From: Streptomyces sp. TLI_146 | GTDB taxonomy: Bacteria > Actinomycetota > Actinomycetes > Streptomycetales > Streptomycetaceae | Direction of reading: 5' to 3' | DNA: 64,000 nt | NCBI RefSeq assembly: GCF_002846415.1 | Contig: NZ_PJMX01000001.1 | Location: 62,001-126,000 of the forward strand | Part shown: positions 53,551 to 62,127 of the stretch, piece by piece | How positions within the stretch are numbered: position 1 is the stretch's first letter | Layout: each line of letters begins with the position of its first letter | Program-made: the position numbers and the translations under genes | The notes under the pieces: model-generated | Told to the model about the DNA's origin: nothing | Seen by the model: the letters and a program-made list of their open reading frames with translations, nothing else | The model's database searches: none

Positions 53551-54429
53551 TTGAACGCACCTGTGTTGGCGCCTGCGGTGCATATTGACGATTGCACAAC
53601 GAGCGTTGACTGGAACCCAATCTCCGCTTCCCAGCCAACGTCGACGTTCGCTGGTCTGTTCGCTGGATTCGTGTTCGCCAGCATGATCGTTATCTTGGCC
53701 AACCGGGAGAAGATCAACCATCGAACGGCTGATGCGGCACGAGCCCTCAAGCTGCTGCTGTCAGCCTTCTTCGGTCTGGCCATCGTCGCCTATTTGGAAG
53801 GGGTGGTGCGCGGTGAGCAGGAATGCCCGCGAGCACAGACAGAATCTGTAATAAACGGGGGGTCATTGGCGGTCGGAGCGGTCGCCGTGTTGGTGTCGCT
53901 GAGCTGGTTGGTGCTGGCTTTCGACCGATATCAGAGCGGCGTTCTACGGTATTTTCGCACAGTCGTGATCTCTGGGTCAGCCTTTGTGGTGGTGATGCTT
54001 GTGGTCTCTTCGGTCGGTTACCTTGATGCCACCAGCAGTGAGAAGCACACGACGTCTGATTGGGCGATGTGCGGATTCGGTTTGTTTGCGATCGCTGCGA
54101 CCCAGATCGTCCCCAGAATTCGGAGGCTTCACGCCCGTGAACTGGATGGCCGTATGCCTGACGGCGAGATTGAGAGCCGCTGGGACAGGCGGGTGTCGCG
54201 AGGAGCCTCCGCCGGATTGATCTTCTTCGGGTTCTCTGCTCTAGCGTCTTCCGCGGCGGCCTCCCGGCCTACCCGTTATTGGTACCCCGTGCCCGCAGAA
54301 GTCGCGTACGTAACTGCCTGGTCCTCGCTCGTCGGCCCGGTGATTGCAATATCGCTTTGTGTCTTCGCTCTCGCACAGGTCCCCGATCGGGGCAAAGAAG
54401 CCCCGGAAGCGACGGGGGCGCCGTCCTGA
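53551..54429 (+). CDS. Seven-transmembrane hypothetical protein
   Basis: 292 residues from TTG 53551, supported by GGAGG 7 bases upstream. Hydrophobic helices are visible at about residues 28-46, 68-87, 105-126, 135-155, 165-182, 213-232 and 247-270 (for example TFAGLFAGFVFASMIVILA and VVISGSAFVVVMLVVSSVGY), with a charged loop RIRRLHARELDGRMPDGEIE between the fifth and sixth. No family was recognised. Codon use is less GC-biased than in neighbours, hinting at recent acquisition. Confidence 0.7.
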   Translation: MNAPVLAPAVHIDDCTTSVDWNPISASQPTSTFAGLFAGFVFASMIVILANREKINHRTADAARALKLLLSAFFGLAIVAYLEGVVRGEQECPRAQTESVINGGSLAVGAVAVLVSLSWLVLAFDRYQSGVLRYFRTVVISGSAFVVVMLVVSSVGYLDATSSEKHTTSDWAMCGFGLFAIAATQIVPRIRRLHARELDGRMPDGEIESRWDRRVSRGASAGLIFFGFSALASSAAASRPTRYWYPVPAEVAYVTAWSSLVGPVIAISLCVFALAQVPDRGKEAPEATGAPS

Positions 54430-54645
54430 ACGGCTCGGCCCAGTACTCGGCGGGTGATTACAGCCGTTGCTCCAACAGATGGGTACTGACCCGCCCCTAC
54501 AGGAGCGGTGTATCCGGGGCAGTAGCCGGGGGTGGCTGGGCCTGGGGGCAATCCGTCGCAGTGCCGTTGGTGTACGGGGACGGTACGGCGACCGGCATGC
54601 CTCCGACGTCCTGTTCCGCCAAGAAGAGGTGCCACCCACAGGTGA

Positions 54646-55116
54646 TCACGGCTTTCCCGGGGTATTGGCCTGCTGCAGCTCGACGAGCTGGACTTCGAGG
54701 TCGGCGATGCCTTTCTCGGCGAACCGCAGGTTGGAGCGGGCGCCTTCGAGTCGTTCTTGGAGTGAGCGGTGTTCTTGGGCCAGTTGGTCCACGCGGCGCT
54801 TGAGCTGGGTGTTTTCGGTCCGGAGCGCTCGGGTGGAGTCCGCCGGGGTCTTGTGTTCAGCGTCCCGTAGTTGACCCATGAGTTCGCCGAGCCGCTTGCG
54901 TTGGGCGAACACGGTTTCCTGGGTGCGGGTGAGGGCTTCCTCGGAATTGAGCGCGCGTTCGCGCCATGAGGCTTCGATGCGCTCGTGTTCCTGTTGGGCT
55001 CCTTGAGCGCGCCGCTGTCGGGTATGTGCGATGGCTACCTGGACGAGGGCTCGTGCCTCGGGGTTCTCGTAGCAGAAGGTGGCGGACACACCTGCTCGCT
55101 CGGCGATGGCGCGCAC
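54646..55116 (-). CDS. DUF6262-like coiled-coil protein (N terminus uncertain)
   Basis: From GTG 55116 the frame gives 156 residues: an HTH-like start (VRAIAERAGVSATFCYENPE) and a long coiled coil (LRTENTQLKRRVDQLAQEHR, LEGARSNLRFAEKGIADLEV). Coding character continues upstream in the same frame to about 55260 (AAIAARRRQTRAKLTHLEKA) without a start codon, so the gene appears truncated. DUF6262/TnpC proteins accompany tyrosine-recombinase transposons of the Tn554 type in Streptomyces; no recombinase gene remains here. Confidence 0.6.
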   Translation of the reverse strand: MRAIAERAGVSATFCYENPEARALVQVAIAHTRQRRAQGAQQEHERIEASWRERALNSEEALTRTQETVFAQRKRLGELMGQLRDAEHKTPADSTRALRTENTQLKRRVDQLAQEHRSLQERLEGARSNLRFAEKGIADLEVQLVELQQANTPGKP

Positions 55117-55594
55117 GGTGACCCGTCCGCGTTCGCGCCGGAGTTGACTGACTGCCTTCTCCAGGTGGGTGAGTTTGGCGCGGGTCTGGCGACGGCGGGC
55201 GGCGATCGCGGCCGCGGTGGAGCCGGCCGTGGCGGTGACGCGTCTGGCAATCGCTGTTCGGCGGGGGGACGCAGACGGACGAAGCGGGTGGTGGAGTGGC
55301 GGCCGGGGGTGCGGCGAACTTCGGCGTGCAGGCCTTCACGGACCGGGTGTTCGACTTGTCCGCCGGCCAGCGTCCGGACCGGGCCGAGGCGGCCGGCAAC
55401 GGCCTCGGCGACCTGGGCGGCTTGCAGGGGGCCAGGCGGGGTGATGTGGTGACCGGTGCGCCGTCCAGGAGGACGCGCAGGGCGCGGGGGCGGTGTGCAG
55501 GTCCCAGGATGGCAAGGAGCGGGGCGTCTTCGGTCTCGGCGGGGCGCCACTTCACCCATGCGCGCGTCAGAGGCGGGTTGTAGGCGTGATCCAT
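55117..55594 (-). pseudogene. Decayed coding DNA upstream of the DUF6262-like gene
   Basis: A minus-strand frame from ATG 55594 starts plausibly (MDHAYNPPLTRAWVKWRPAE, RALRVLLDGAPV). It then loses sense, while another frame continues protein-like (PGPLQAAQVAEAVAGRLGPV, STTRFVRLRPP) and a third runs into the DUF6262-like gene. At least two frameshifts would be needed to join them. The family is unknown. Confidence 0.4.
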
Positions 55595-55796
55595 TTGAGA
55601 GGGCGAGGGAGGCGGAGTCGCCTGTCACGCTGTCCGCTGTCCGCTGTCCGCGACTGCCGCCGCCCACGCACCGGCGTGAGTCTGCACCCGCTCACTCGCC
55701 TTCATCACTGCGAGCGTCAAGATCGGCAATGGCTTCGGCGCGTACAGCATCCTCTGACGGCAACAACGCACCGGGCCTGCGGAGTCGGACTACGGC

Positions 55797-56369
55797 TCAC
55801 CGCTCCTGGTGGTAGCGCATGCACTCCCCGCTCGCGTGAACCATGGGGTCATCCGTGTACCAGGCCTGCTGGAGGGAGAGTTCGATGCCGTGATCGGTCG
55901 TCTGTATCCCCGGCAGGCCCGGGTGGCCGGGCCGGTCCCAGGGCGCCACGTCCGTGACTGTCAGGCCCTCGGCCTTCCAGCCTGCGCGGAGATGGGCCAA
56001 GGCCGTGAGGTAGTCGGCGCGGGTCGCGTACCGCAGCGTCCAGCTGTAGCCCGGCCCGCCGCGCGTGACGTCGCCTTTATCGAAACCGAAATCATCGACA
56101 CAGGAGCTGCTGTATTCCTCCTGCGCCGCGTCCTCCAGCGTGGCACCAGGCCCCGTACCCGCCAACTGCGCGACGGGCCGCAGCCGCGCGACCGTGTCCA
56201 TACCAGCCTGCTTGGTACGTACGCCGTACGCACGGTAGTCCGCCGCCGAGTGCACCCGGCCCCCCGTCAACGTGCAAGCGCTGGTGAAGGACACCGCCAG
56301 CAGCAGCGGGAACCCCACGATGACTGCCCGGCGGGCACGGCGCGGCAAAGAAAACATGTCGGTCGGCAT
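55797..56369 (-). CDS. Putative lipoprotein
   Basis: 190 residues from ATG 56369 (longer and shorter starts possible). Twin arginines and a hydrophobic stretch lead to a lipobox-like VSFTSAC at about residues 27-33, after which the mature part carries SAADYRAYGVRTKQAG, VDDFGFDKGD and a closing pair of Cys. The AADYxA(Y/F)G(V/I) segment is shared with the membrane-anchored protein at 58940-59731, suggesting the two are distant relatives. Function is unknown. Confidence 0.7.
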   Translation of the reverse strand: MPTDMFSLPRRARRAVIVGFPLLLAVSFTSACTLTGGRVHSAADYRAYGVRTKQAGMDTVARLRPVAQLAGTGPGATLEDAAQEEYSSSCVDDFGFDKGDVTRGGPGYSWTLRYATRADYLTALAHLRAGWKAEGLTVTDVAPWDRPGHPGLPGIQTTDHGIELSLQQAWYTDDPMVHASGECMRYHQER

Positions 56370-56603
56370 ACGGACGATCAAACGCCCCAGGCCACCGCAG
56401 CAACACCGCACACCTACTCAACCGCCCTGAGTACCCCGACCAGCACCCCCGACCGGACACCCCGCACAGGCAACCAGCTTCACGCTGCAGTACGTAAAGT
56501 ACGGGGCGATGCCGATGACAGGGGGCGCCGCCGTCGGCCTCGAGGGGTGAGGGGCTGGGCTGGCTCTCCCCCTGACCAAGCCGACCAGAACGGCAGGCTC
56601 GCA

Positions 56604-56637
56604 CGAAAACGCCCCGCTGTAGCAGCAGGGCGTTTCG
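56604..56637. terminator. Stem-loop, probable terminator
   Basis: AAACGCCC (56607-56614) pairs with GGGCGTTT (56628-56635), with an inner GCTG-TAG-CAGC hairpin in the loop. It lies just before the tandem hairpin repeats. Confidence 0.55.
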
Positions 56638-56641
56638 TTGG

Positions 56642-56833
56642 TCCCCGGACTTGCGGGTGATGTGATCCCCGGACTACAGGGGAGTAACCAGCAGGTCAGC
56701 GCATTGGCACGCGAAGACTCCCGTTTGATTCCCGGACGAGCGGGACTTTGCTGCTCCCCGGACTAGCGGGGTAACCAGCAGATCGGGCATGTCAGCTACG
56801 TCCGATCTTTCGGTTCATTCCTGGATGAGCGGG
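56642..56833. repeat. Tandem hairpin repeats based on TCCCCGGACTAGCGGGG
   Basis: Five related units start at 56642, 56666, 56729, 56755 and 56818; each pairs CCCC/CCCG with CGGG/GGGG around GGACTAGC-like loops. Spacing alternates 24, 63, 26, 63 bases, so the real unit is an imperfect repeat of about 88 bp present 2.4 times. The units at 56666 and 56755 also share TAACCAGCAG downstream. Repeats run into the 3' end of the decayed minus-strand gene. Confidence 0.65.
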
Positions 56834-57280
56834 ATGTGACAGATCGTGCCCTGTGGAGGCTGGGGCGGACACGCCGCCCTTTTCTTGGTCCTCCCCGAGC
56901 GGGTGGTAGCGGTCCTGGGCTGCACGGCGCCACACGGCGGCCGCCGTCGCAGGCACGGCAGCCAGCGCGTTCTCGTGCACCGTGTCCTGCCACGCCGCGG
57001 CACGCGCGGGAGGTTCCCACGGCTCGGGAGCGGCAGCCCAATCTGCTCGGCCGCCCCGTACAGGTCCATCGTGTTGCGCAGCATTCCCGTGCCGCGTCGG
57101 TCCCCAACGGCGCATACCTTCCCCGCGCACGGCCACGGATGGAGCGGTTCACAGGGATCGAAGGACCGCCACGACCTCGGCTGCGAGGGCTTCGCCGGTC
57201 GAGCCGACGGATCGTTCGGGTAGAGGCCCGGTCAGGCTGTCGTGGACCAGCCAGGTTCTCCGCAACCGCTCTGACGGCAT
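56792..57280 (-). pseudogene. Decayed gene downstream of the DUF6881 gene
   Basis: ATG 57280 opens MPSERLRRTWLVHDSLTGPL to AEVVAVLRSL, then stops at 57151-57149. Protein-like sequence continues in other frames: NRSIRGRARGRYAPLGTDAA, MLRNTMDLYGAAEQIGLPLP, and finally AWQDTVHENALAAVPATAAA to DRYHPLGEDQEKGG. At least three frame changes separate these parts. The gene probably formed a pair with the DUF6881 gene 29 bp upstream. No family was recognised. Confidence 0.55.
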
Positions 57281-57309
57281 GCGGTGAAGCCAACCCCTCT
57301 AGACTGTCG

Positions 57310-57594
57310 TCATCTCTTGCTGCGGGCACGGCGCCATACCGCCTCGAACTCAGCTACGGTGATGGGCTCCGCGTGGAACTCCCCCTGCGAGTTGATCTCT
57401 TGCAGATCCGGGAACGGGACCTCGCCGAGGAAGGTCGTGCCCGTCTCCCGGCTGGAATCGGCCCAGTCGAGCCGTCCCTCCCGGTAGACCTCGACCTTAC
57501 GGACCTCGTAGCGGTCGTCGTCGAGCTCGCTGAAGATGTCCACGGGTTCTTCCGTGAACTCGTGGTCCCAGCGCACCTTCACGTATGACGTCAC
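57310..57594 (-). CDS. DUF6881 family protein
   Basis: 94 residues from GTG 57594. The family pattern is clear: YVKVRWDHEFTEEPVDIFSE, RYEVRKVEVYREGRLDWA, then GEVPFPDLQEINSQGEFHAE and FEAVWRRAR. DUF6881 proteins are small alpha/beta domains that I associate with immunity-like or accessory genes; no activity is known to me. Its downstream neighbour on the same strand is decayed, so this may be the surviving half of a pair. Confidence 0.85.
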   Translation of the reverse strand: MTSYVKVRWDHEFTEEPVDIFSELDDDRYEVRKVEVYREGRLDWADSSRETGTTFLGEVPFPDLQEINSQGEFHAEPITVAEFEAVWRRARSKR

Positions 57595-58092
57595 CGGTTC
57601 TGCCCCCCCAGCTCACGACGCGGTCAGTCGGGCCCGGGGATCCGAGGGGGGCACGAACACTCGCGGCCGACCCTCGATCACTTCCAGGACCGTCATGCCA
57701 GTGTCTCGAGCGGGTGCCCGAGCACCGGTGTGCACGAAACGGTACGCGAGCCGGTCACTGCGCAGGGACCCGGCGCAACGCCTGCAGGGCACTGCCCATG
57801 GGAACGGCGACTTCGTGCCCGCCTCCCCCAAGGCGCGGTTAGGGGTGCCGGGGCCCGGCGTTCCGTCACGACCATGACCCGCGCGGGTGCGCGCACCATG
57901 TCCACCGGGCCCCGGTCGCTCAGCCTTGCACGCCCAAGGACGTGCGTCTGCCCAGGGTACCCCCTATCCCTTGGGTCAAGGTCGTGGGTCAGGATGGTGG
58001 CATAACGACGTGGTTCCGTACCTACTACGACGGTTGGGCCCTGCCCATCGCCCTTCCCGCCGCACCCTGACCTGTACCCGGAGAGGTGACCG
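57595..58092. other. Intergenic region, no gene recognised
   Basis: About 500 bases between divergent genes. A minus-strand frame at 57613-57831 contains RLAYRFVHTGARAPA and MTVLEVIEGRPRVF, which look protein-like, but it has no supported start or family. The Shine-Dalgarno GGAGAGG of the next gene is at about 58080-58086. Confidence 0.45.
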
Positions 58093-58722
58093 ATGCGGTC
58101 CCAGCACCCCGACAAGACCGGCCACGGCTACGTGATCGAGCGTTATGTGATGAGGATGGACTCGGACGCCCCGCGCTATCTAGAGCTGAACGGTGCACGC
58201 GCCCTGCGGCCGGGGTGGCCGCACGCCGAACGCTTCGCCCGCCATATGATCGAAGACGCGGTCTCCATCACCGACGAGGAGCTGGAGGCCCTCCTGGCCT
58301 ACGAATGGCGCTCGCGTCTCACGGGTGCCTGGCTGATCGGCGTGGGCCGCCGCGAGTCGTTCCGGGAACGCATCGCGGGCCTGCTGCTGGCCAGTGAGGT
58401 CTGCTACTCGGGCGCCGGCTACTGCTTCGCCCTGGCCCGCTTCGCCACGCGGGAGGACAGCGAGATCCTCACCGCCTACCTCGACCACTACCTGGCCCGC
58501 ACCGACCTCCACTACGACCAGGGCGCCGCCCTCGGCGCCCTCCTCCACCTCGACGCCCGCCTCGCCACCCACTACGCCGACCGCTTCACCCAGCCCGACG
58601 GTCCATGGAACCAATGGGTCGAGGGCGTGGGACGCCTCGGCTACCCCAGCCACACCCCTGCCGAACTGCGCCGCTGGACGGACCTACAGTGCGGCTTCGC
58701 CAACGGCTGGTCCCACGTGTAG
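58093..58722 (+). CDS. DUF6000 family protein
   Basis: 209 residues from ATG 58093 with GGAGAGG upstream. The whole family pattern is present: ERYVMRMDSDAPRYLELNGA, ITDEELEALLAYEWRSRLTG followed by AWLIG, ERIAGLLLASEVCYSGAGYC followed by FALARF, and DLHYDQGAALGALLHLDARL. It is helical, HEAT-like in character, cytosolic. Function is unknown. No operon partner is evident. Confidence 0.88.
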   Translation: MRSQHPDKTGHGYVIERYVMRMDSDAPRYLELNGARALRPGWPHAERFARHMIEDAVSITDEELEALLAYEWRSRLTGAWLIGVGRRESFRERIAGLLLASEVCYSGAGYCFALARFATREDSEILTAYLDHYLARTDLHYDQGAALGALLHLDARLATHYADRFTQPDGPWNQWVEGVGRLGYPSHTPAELRRWTDLQCGFANGWSHV

Positions 58723-58939
58723 CCACACCTATCTGGCTGCCGCACGTGACAGCCCGTGTCCGGGCGGAGGCTTCGGCAAAGGGGGCTGCCGTGCGGCTGG
58801 AGCGGCGGATGGAGATCAACTACCCGCTGCGGTCCCAGGCCCAGGGGCATCTGAACCCGCCCGAGCAGTGGATGGGTGATGCCGCTGAGGGGGGGAGCCG
58901 CTGACTGCGTCGAGGTGTGACGGGTAGGGCTGGCCCTTC

Positions 58940-59731
58940 CTAGCGAGGCACGCGGGCATCGTTGCGGATCCTGGCAGCAGTGTCCGCGTTCTCGCCGAGG
59001 CTGACACCCATGCCGCCGTTGCGCAGCGCACCGGGGTCGAAGACGACGACCTCGCCGTAGGTGTAGTGATCGGCCCATACGCAGATGGGAGTCGTGATGA
59101 TGCGCTGAGCCACTCTCGTACTCATGTTCTGACACTTCATCATGGCGTCACCCAGCCCGGTGGGGTGCACCCTCTGGAGGGTGCCGACCAGCCTGGTGTT
59201 CTTGCTCGGTTCCGCGGCTGCGTTGTCAGCTATCTTCGCGAAGTGCCGGTCGATGACCCGCTCGGGGTCGCTGATCGTGCCCCAGGCGCCGGTCAACTGG
59301 GCGGTCTGCTGTGAGGCGGGGCTGCTCGACTTGTATGAGATGCCAACGGGTGTGGGGTTGGTGATGCCGAAAGCGGCGTAGTCGGCTGCGGCTGACTCCG
59401 GGACGGGCCTCGTCATGACGGGGTCGTAGACAAAGGCCCCGCTCAGCACGCTGTGCGGCGCGGTGAGCTGATACGGACGGGCTGCGGCCGGTGCAGAATT
59501 TTGCGTGCTGGTAGGCCTGGCCGCGTTGTTGGCGGGTGCGCTGGTGTGGCGGCCGTACGCGTAACCTCCGGCCGCGGCCGCTGCCAGCGCGCACGTCACA
59601 CTCACGGCGAGCAGCACCAACCGGCTTCGCGAGCGGCGCCGCGGCGGCGGGTCCGGAGGGGAGGCAGGCCCGAACCCCGGCCCCTGGACAGGCCCATACC
59701 AACCTCCGGGGTTCTGCTGGTTCACGTCCAC
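58940..59731 (-). CDS. Membrane-anchored secreted hypothetical protein
   Basis: 263 residues. A Pro-rich cytoplasmic N terminus (NPGGWYGPVQGPGFG) precedes one transmembrane helix (RLVLLAVSVTCALAAAAAGG, about 38-57). A Thr/Pro linker and an extracytoplasmic domain from about residue 88 follow, with FVYDPVMTRPVPESAAADYA and WADHYTYGEVVVFDP. It shares the AADYxA(Y/F)G(I/V) stretch with the lipoprotein at 55797-56369. Function is unknown; similar proteins are common in Streptomyces as surface proteins of unknown role. Confidence 0.75.
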   Translation of the reverse strand: MDVNQQNPGGWYGPVQGPGFGPASPPDPPPRRRSRSRLVLLAVSVTCALAAAAAGGYAYGRHTSAPANNAARPTSTQNSAPAAARPYQLTAPHSVLSGAFVYDPVMTRPVPESAAADYAAFGITNPTPVGISYKSSSPASQQTAQLTGAWGTISDPERVIDRHFAKIADNAAAEPSKNTRLVGTLQRVHPTGLGDAMMKCQNMSTRVAQRIITTPICVWADHYTYGEVVVFDPGALRNGGMGVSLGENADTAARIRNDARVPR

Positions 59732-59905
59732 ACCCTCATTTCCCGCAGCAAGTGCGCTCCCCCATTATCCTCGCTCACCCACCGACCGGAGCACGCCCCG
59801 GAACGTTCTGGTCTGCGGGTTGGCGGGACAGCGGGCACCGCCTTGCAGGCTTGGCTCCTGCGTGGACCGTGCCCGGTGATCCGCCGGGGGCGCTGGGGCG
59901 CCGGG

Positions 59906-60091
59906 TCAGTGCTTGCCCTCGGCCTGCATGTCCTTGAGGGCCTGGGTCAGGTCACCGGTGTCGGCGGCGGGCGGGGTGGTGATCTGCCGCGCGCCGCTGA
60001 ACTGGTGGGAGTCCAAGGTCACTTCGGCTTCGCCGAAAGTCTCGTGCAGGCAGGCAGGCGGGCAGGCCGAGGGCCGGGTTGACTCAGACAC
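59906..60091 (-). CDS. Possible small protein or C-terminal remnant
   Basis: 61 residues. The last 45 (ETFGEAEVTLDSHQFSGARQ, then DTGDLTQALKDMQAEGKH) look protein-like, but there is no ribosome site at the nominal start and no family. It could be the end of a truncated gene. Confidence 0.3.
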   Translation of the reverse strand: MSESTRPSACPPACLHETFGEAEVTLDSHQFSGARQITTPPAADTGDLTQALKDMQAEGKH

Positions 60092-60632
60092 GGCAATACA
60101 GCTGGGCAGCGGACCTGGTGATCACCATCTGCAGGTCCGTCTGAGTGCTGGCGCTGGGAGAAGGGGGCTCTCCTCCCAGCGGGTGGGTGTCGAGGGGCTA
60201 CGCGGGCACCTGTCCGATGGATGGGAGCAAGACGGCGATTCAGAAGGTCATTTGGGCAGTGAGGTGCGTGGTGAGCGTCACCAGGGGTTGTCTCTTCACC
60301 GGTCCTCGTGGGTGTGGGCCCTGTCCTGGATGAGGGCACTACCTGTTCCTTGCGCCTCAGAGGGAGCGGCGATCCGCAGAAAGCGGCCACCTCGGTGCTA
60401 CGGCTGGTGCGGCCGGTCTGGTGATGTGCCATCACCGCTCGCCCAGGAAGGCTCTCCTGCGGCGGAGGCAGTGCTGTAGGGCCGCGCCGAGGAGGCGAAC
60501 CGCCGAGGGTGAGAATCGGTGGGGTGCCTGTGAGGGTGCCTGGGTGCCTCCTATAGCGTCCCTTCACGCCAGGAATCACGCCCTGGCCATTTCGCGGCGG
60601 CATCCTGCCGCCGGGGGGAGGGGACACACCGT
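60092..60632. other. Intergenic region, no gene recognised
   Basis: About 540 bases upstream of the FG-GAP-like gene. Its end holds that gene's ribosome site (GGGGGAGGGG, about 60613-60622). Nothing else convincing is seen. Confidence 0.5.
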
Positions 60633-61874
60633 ATGCGCAAGATCCTCACTGCGGGGAGCGCCGCAGCCGTGCTGGCGGCGGGTTTACTCGCGGGCACGGG
60701 CACCGCGTCGGCCGCCGATGACGCGGACACCGTCAAGTTGTCCACGCCTGACATCACGGCCGGGCAGTCGATCACGCACACCGTCACCGTGCATGCCGCG
60801 GCTGCGGCGTCCGTGGCGATCAGTTTCAAGCCTTCGGCGGGTGAGCCGGAATGGGGGGACGACGAGCCGCACGTGTCCGTCGAGTCCGTCACGGGCGACG
60901 GGCATGCGAGCTGTGAGGCATCCTCATGGCCCGTGATCGGACCGGCTGCGATGCGCTGTCGGCTCACGCCCGGTGATGCCGTAATCCGCTACACCCTGAA
61001 GGCCGACCCCAGCGCGGCGGACGGCAAGGTCGACGTGGTCGCCGGGTTCGAGCAGGGCGGCGACGCGCGGGGGACGAGCAGCTTTGCCGTGCACGCCGTC
61101 AAGCCTTCCCCTTACATTCCGTATGCGCTCTTCGGGCGAGATGCCGGCGGAAGGCTGTATGAGTACATGGGGACCGGTGCGGTCGCCAATCCGTTCTGGG
61201 CACGGCAGTTGGTTGGCGGCGGCTGGCAGACGTACAACACCCTGGTCAAGGTGGGCCAGATCAGCACGTGGCACACGGGCGGCCCGCTGGTGGCCCGTGA
61301 CGGTGACGGTGTCCTGTGGCTCTACCAGACGACGCAGGCGCCGGCCCCGTTCAAGTCCCGTATCAGGGTCGGCGGCGGCTGGCAGGCGTACAACCAGCTC
61401 ACCGGCGTCGGCGACGTGAGCGGCGACGGTGTCGCGGACCTCGTCGCACGCGACAGCTCGGGCACCCTGTGGCTGTACCAGGGGATGAAGAACCCTGCCG
61501 ACCCGTTCAAGTCCCGCGTCAAGGTCGGCGGCGGCTGGCAGGCGTACAACCAGCTCACCGGCGTCGGCGACGTCACCGACGACGGTCTGTCCGACACCGT
61601 GGCCCGGGACAAGGACGGCGTCCTGTGGCTGTACCAGGGGACAAAGAACCCCACCAACCCGTTCAAGTCCCGCGTCAAGGTCGGCGGCGGCTGGCAGGCG
61701 TACAACCAGCTCACCGGCGTCGGCGACGTCACCGACGACGGTCTGTCCGACACCGTGGCCCGGGACAAGGACGGCGTCCTGTGGCTGTACCAGGGAACGA
61801 AGAACCCTACCGACCCGTTCAAGTCCCGCATCAGGGTCGGCGGCGGCTGGAACACCTACAACACCCTGTTCTGA
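60633..61874 (+). CDS. Secreted FG-GAP/VCBS-like repeat protein
   Basis: 413 residues from ATG 60633. A signal peptide (MRKILTAGSAAAVLAAGLLA to TASAA) is followed by an Ig-like domain (about 30-155) and a propeller-like region of 52-residue repeats with the core VGGGWQAYNQLTGVGDVTDD and LVARDSSGTLWLYQG. At least three full copies and two partial ones are present. The repeats carry the calcium-loop-like DVTDDGLSD. Such proteins are extracellular binding platforms; the ligand is unknown. A strong terminator follows. Confidence 0.87.
   Translation: MRKILTAGSAAAVLAAGLLAGTGTASAADDADTVKLSTPDITAGQSITHTVTVHAAAAASVAISFKPSAGEPEWGDDEPHVSVESVTGDGHASCEASSWPVIGPAAMRCRLTPGDAVIRYTLKADPSAADGKVDVVAGFEQGGDARGTSSFAVHAVKPSPYIPYALFGRDAGGRLYEYMGTGAVANPFWARQLVGGGWQTYNTLVKVGQISTWHTGGPLVARDGDGVLWLYQTTQAPAPFKSRIRVGGGWQAYNQLTGVGDVSGDGVADLVARDSSGTLWLYQGMKNPADPFKSRVKVGGGWQAYNQLTGVGDVTDDGLSDTVARDKDGVLWLYQGTKNPTNPFKSRVKVGGGWQAYNQLTGVGDVTDDGLSDTVARDKDGVLWLYQGTKNPTDPFKSRIRVGGGWNTYNTLF
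61350..61850 (+). repeat. 156-bp tandem coding repeats
   Basis: Copies begin at about 61350, 61506, 61662 and 61818 (last partial). The second and third are almost identical in DNA, indicating recent expansion or gene conversion. Confidence 0.85.
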
Positions 61875-61891
61875 ACCGCCCATGCAGTCCC

Positions 61892-61923
61892 GGTGCGTCC
61901 GGCCAGCCCCGGCCGGACGCACC
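61892..61923. terminator. Perfect 13-bp stem-loop terminator
   Basis: GGTGCGTCCGGCC (61892-61904) pairs with GGCCGGACGCACC (61911-61923) around AGCCCC, 18 bases after the FG-GAP-like gene stop. Confidence 0.85.
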
Positions 61924-62127
61924 GCTGTTTCAGCGCCCCATCGGCCCCGCGCCAGTCCGCGTGACTGGGCCGGGCGCACGTCAGTGCGATGTGTTCTCCC
62001 GTAAGGATGCTTCTGTCCCGCCCAGACAACCCCGCGGCCGGCGGAGCCGTCCTTGGGAGCATGCCGATCGATGAGGTGCACATCTCGGAGCCGGGTCTGC
62101 GTCTTGGACGTCACGGGCGCTGGCAGA

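Noticed and set aside
56642..56833. CRISPR array
   Set aside because: Units are hairpins with alternating spacing and similar spacers; no cas genes nearby.
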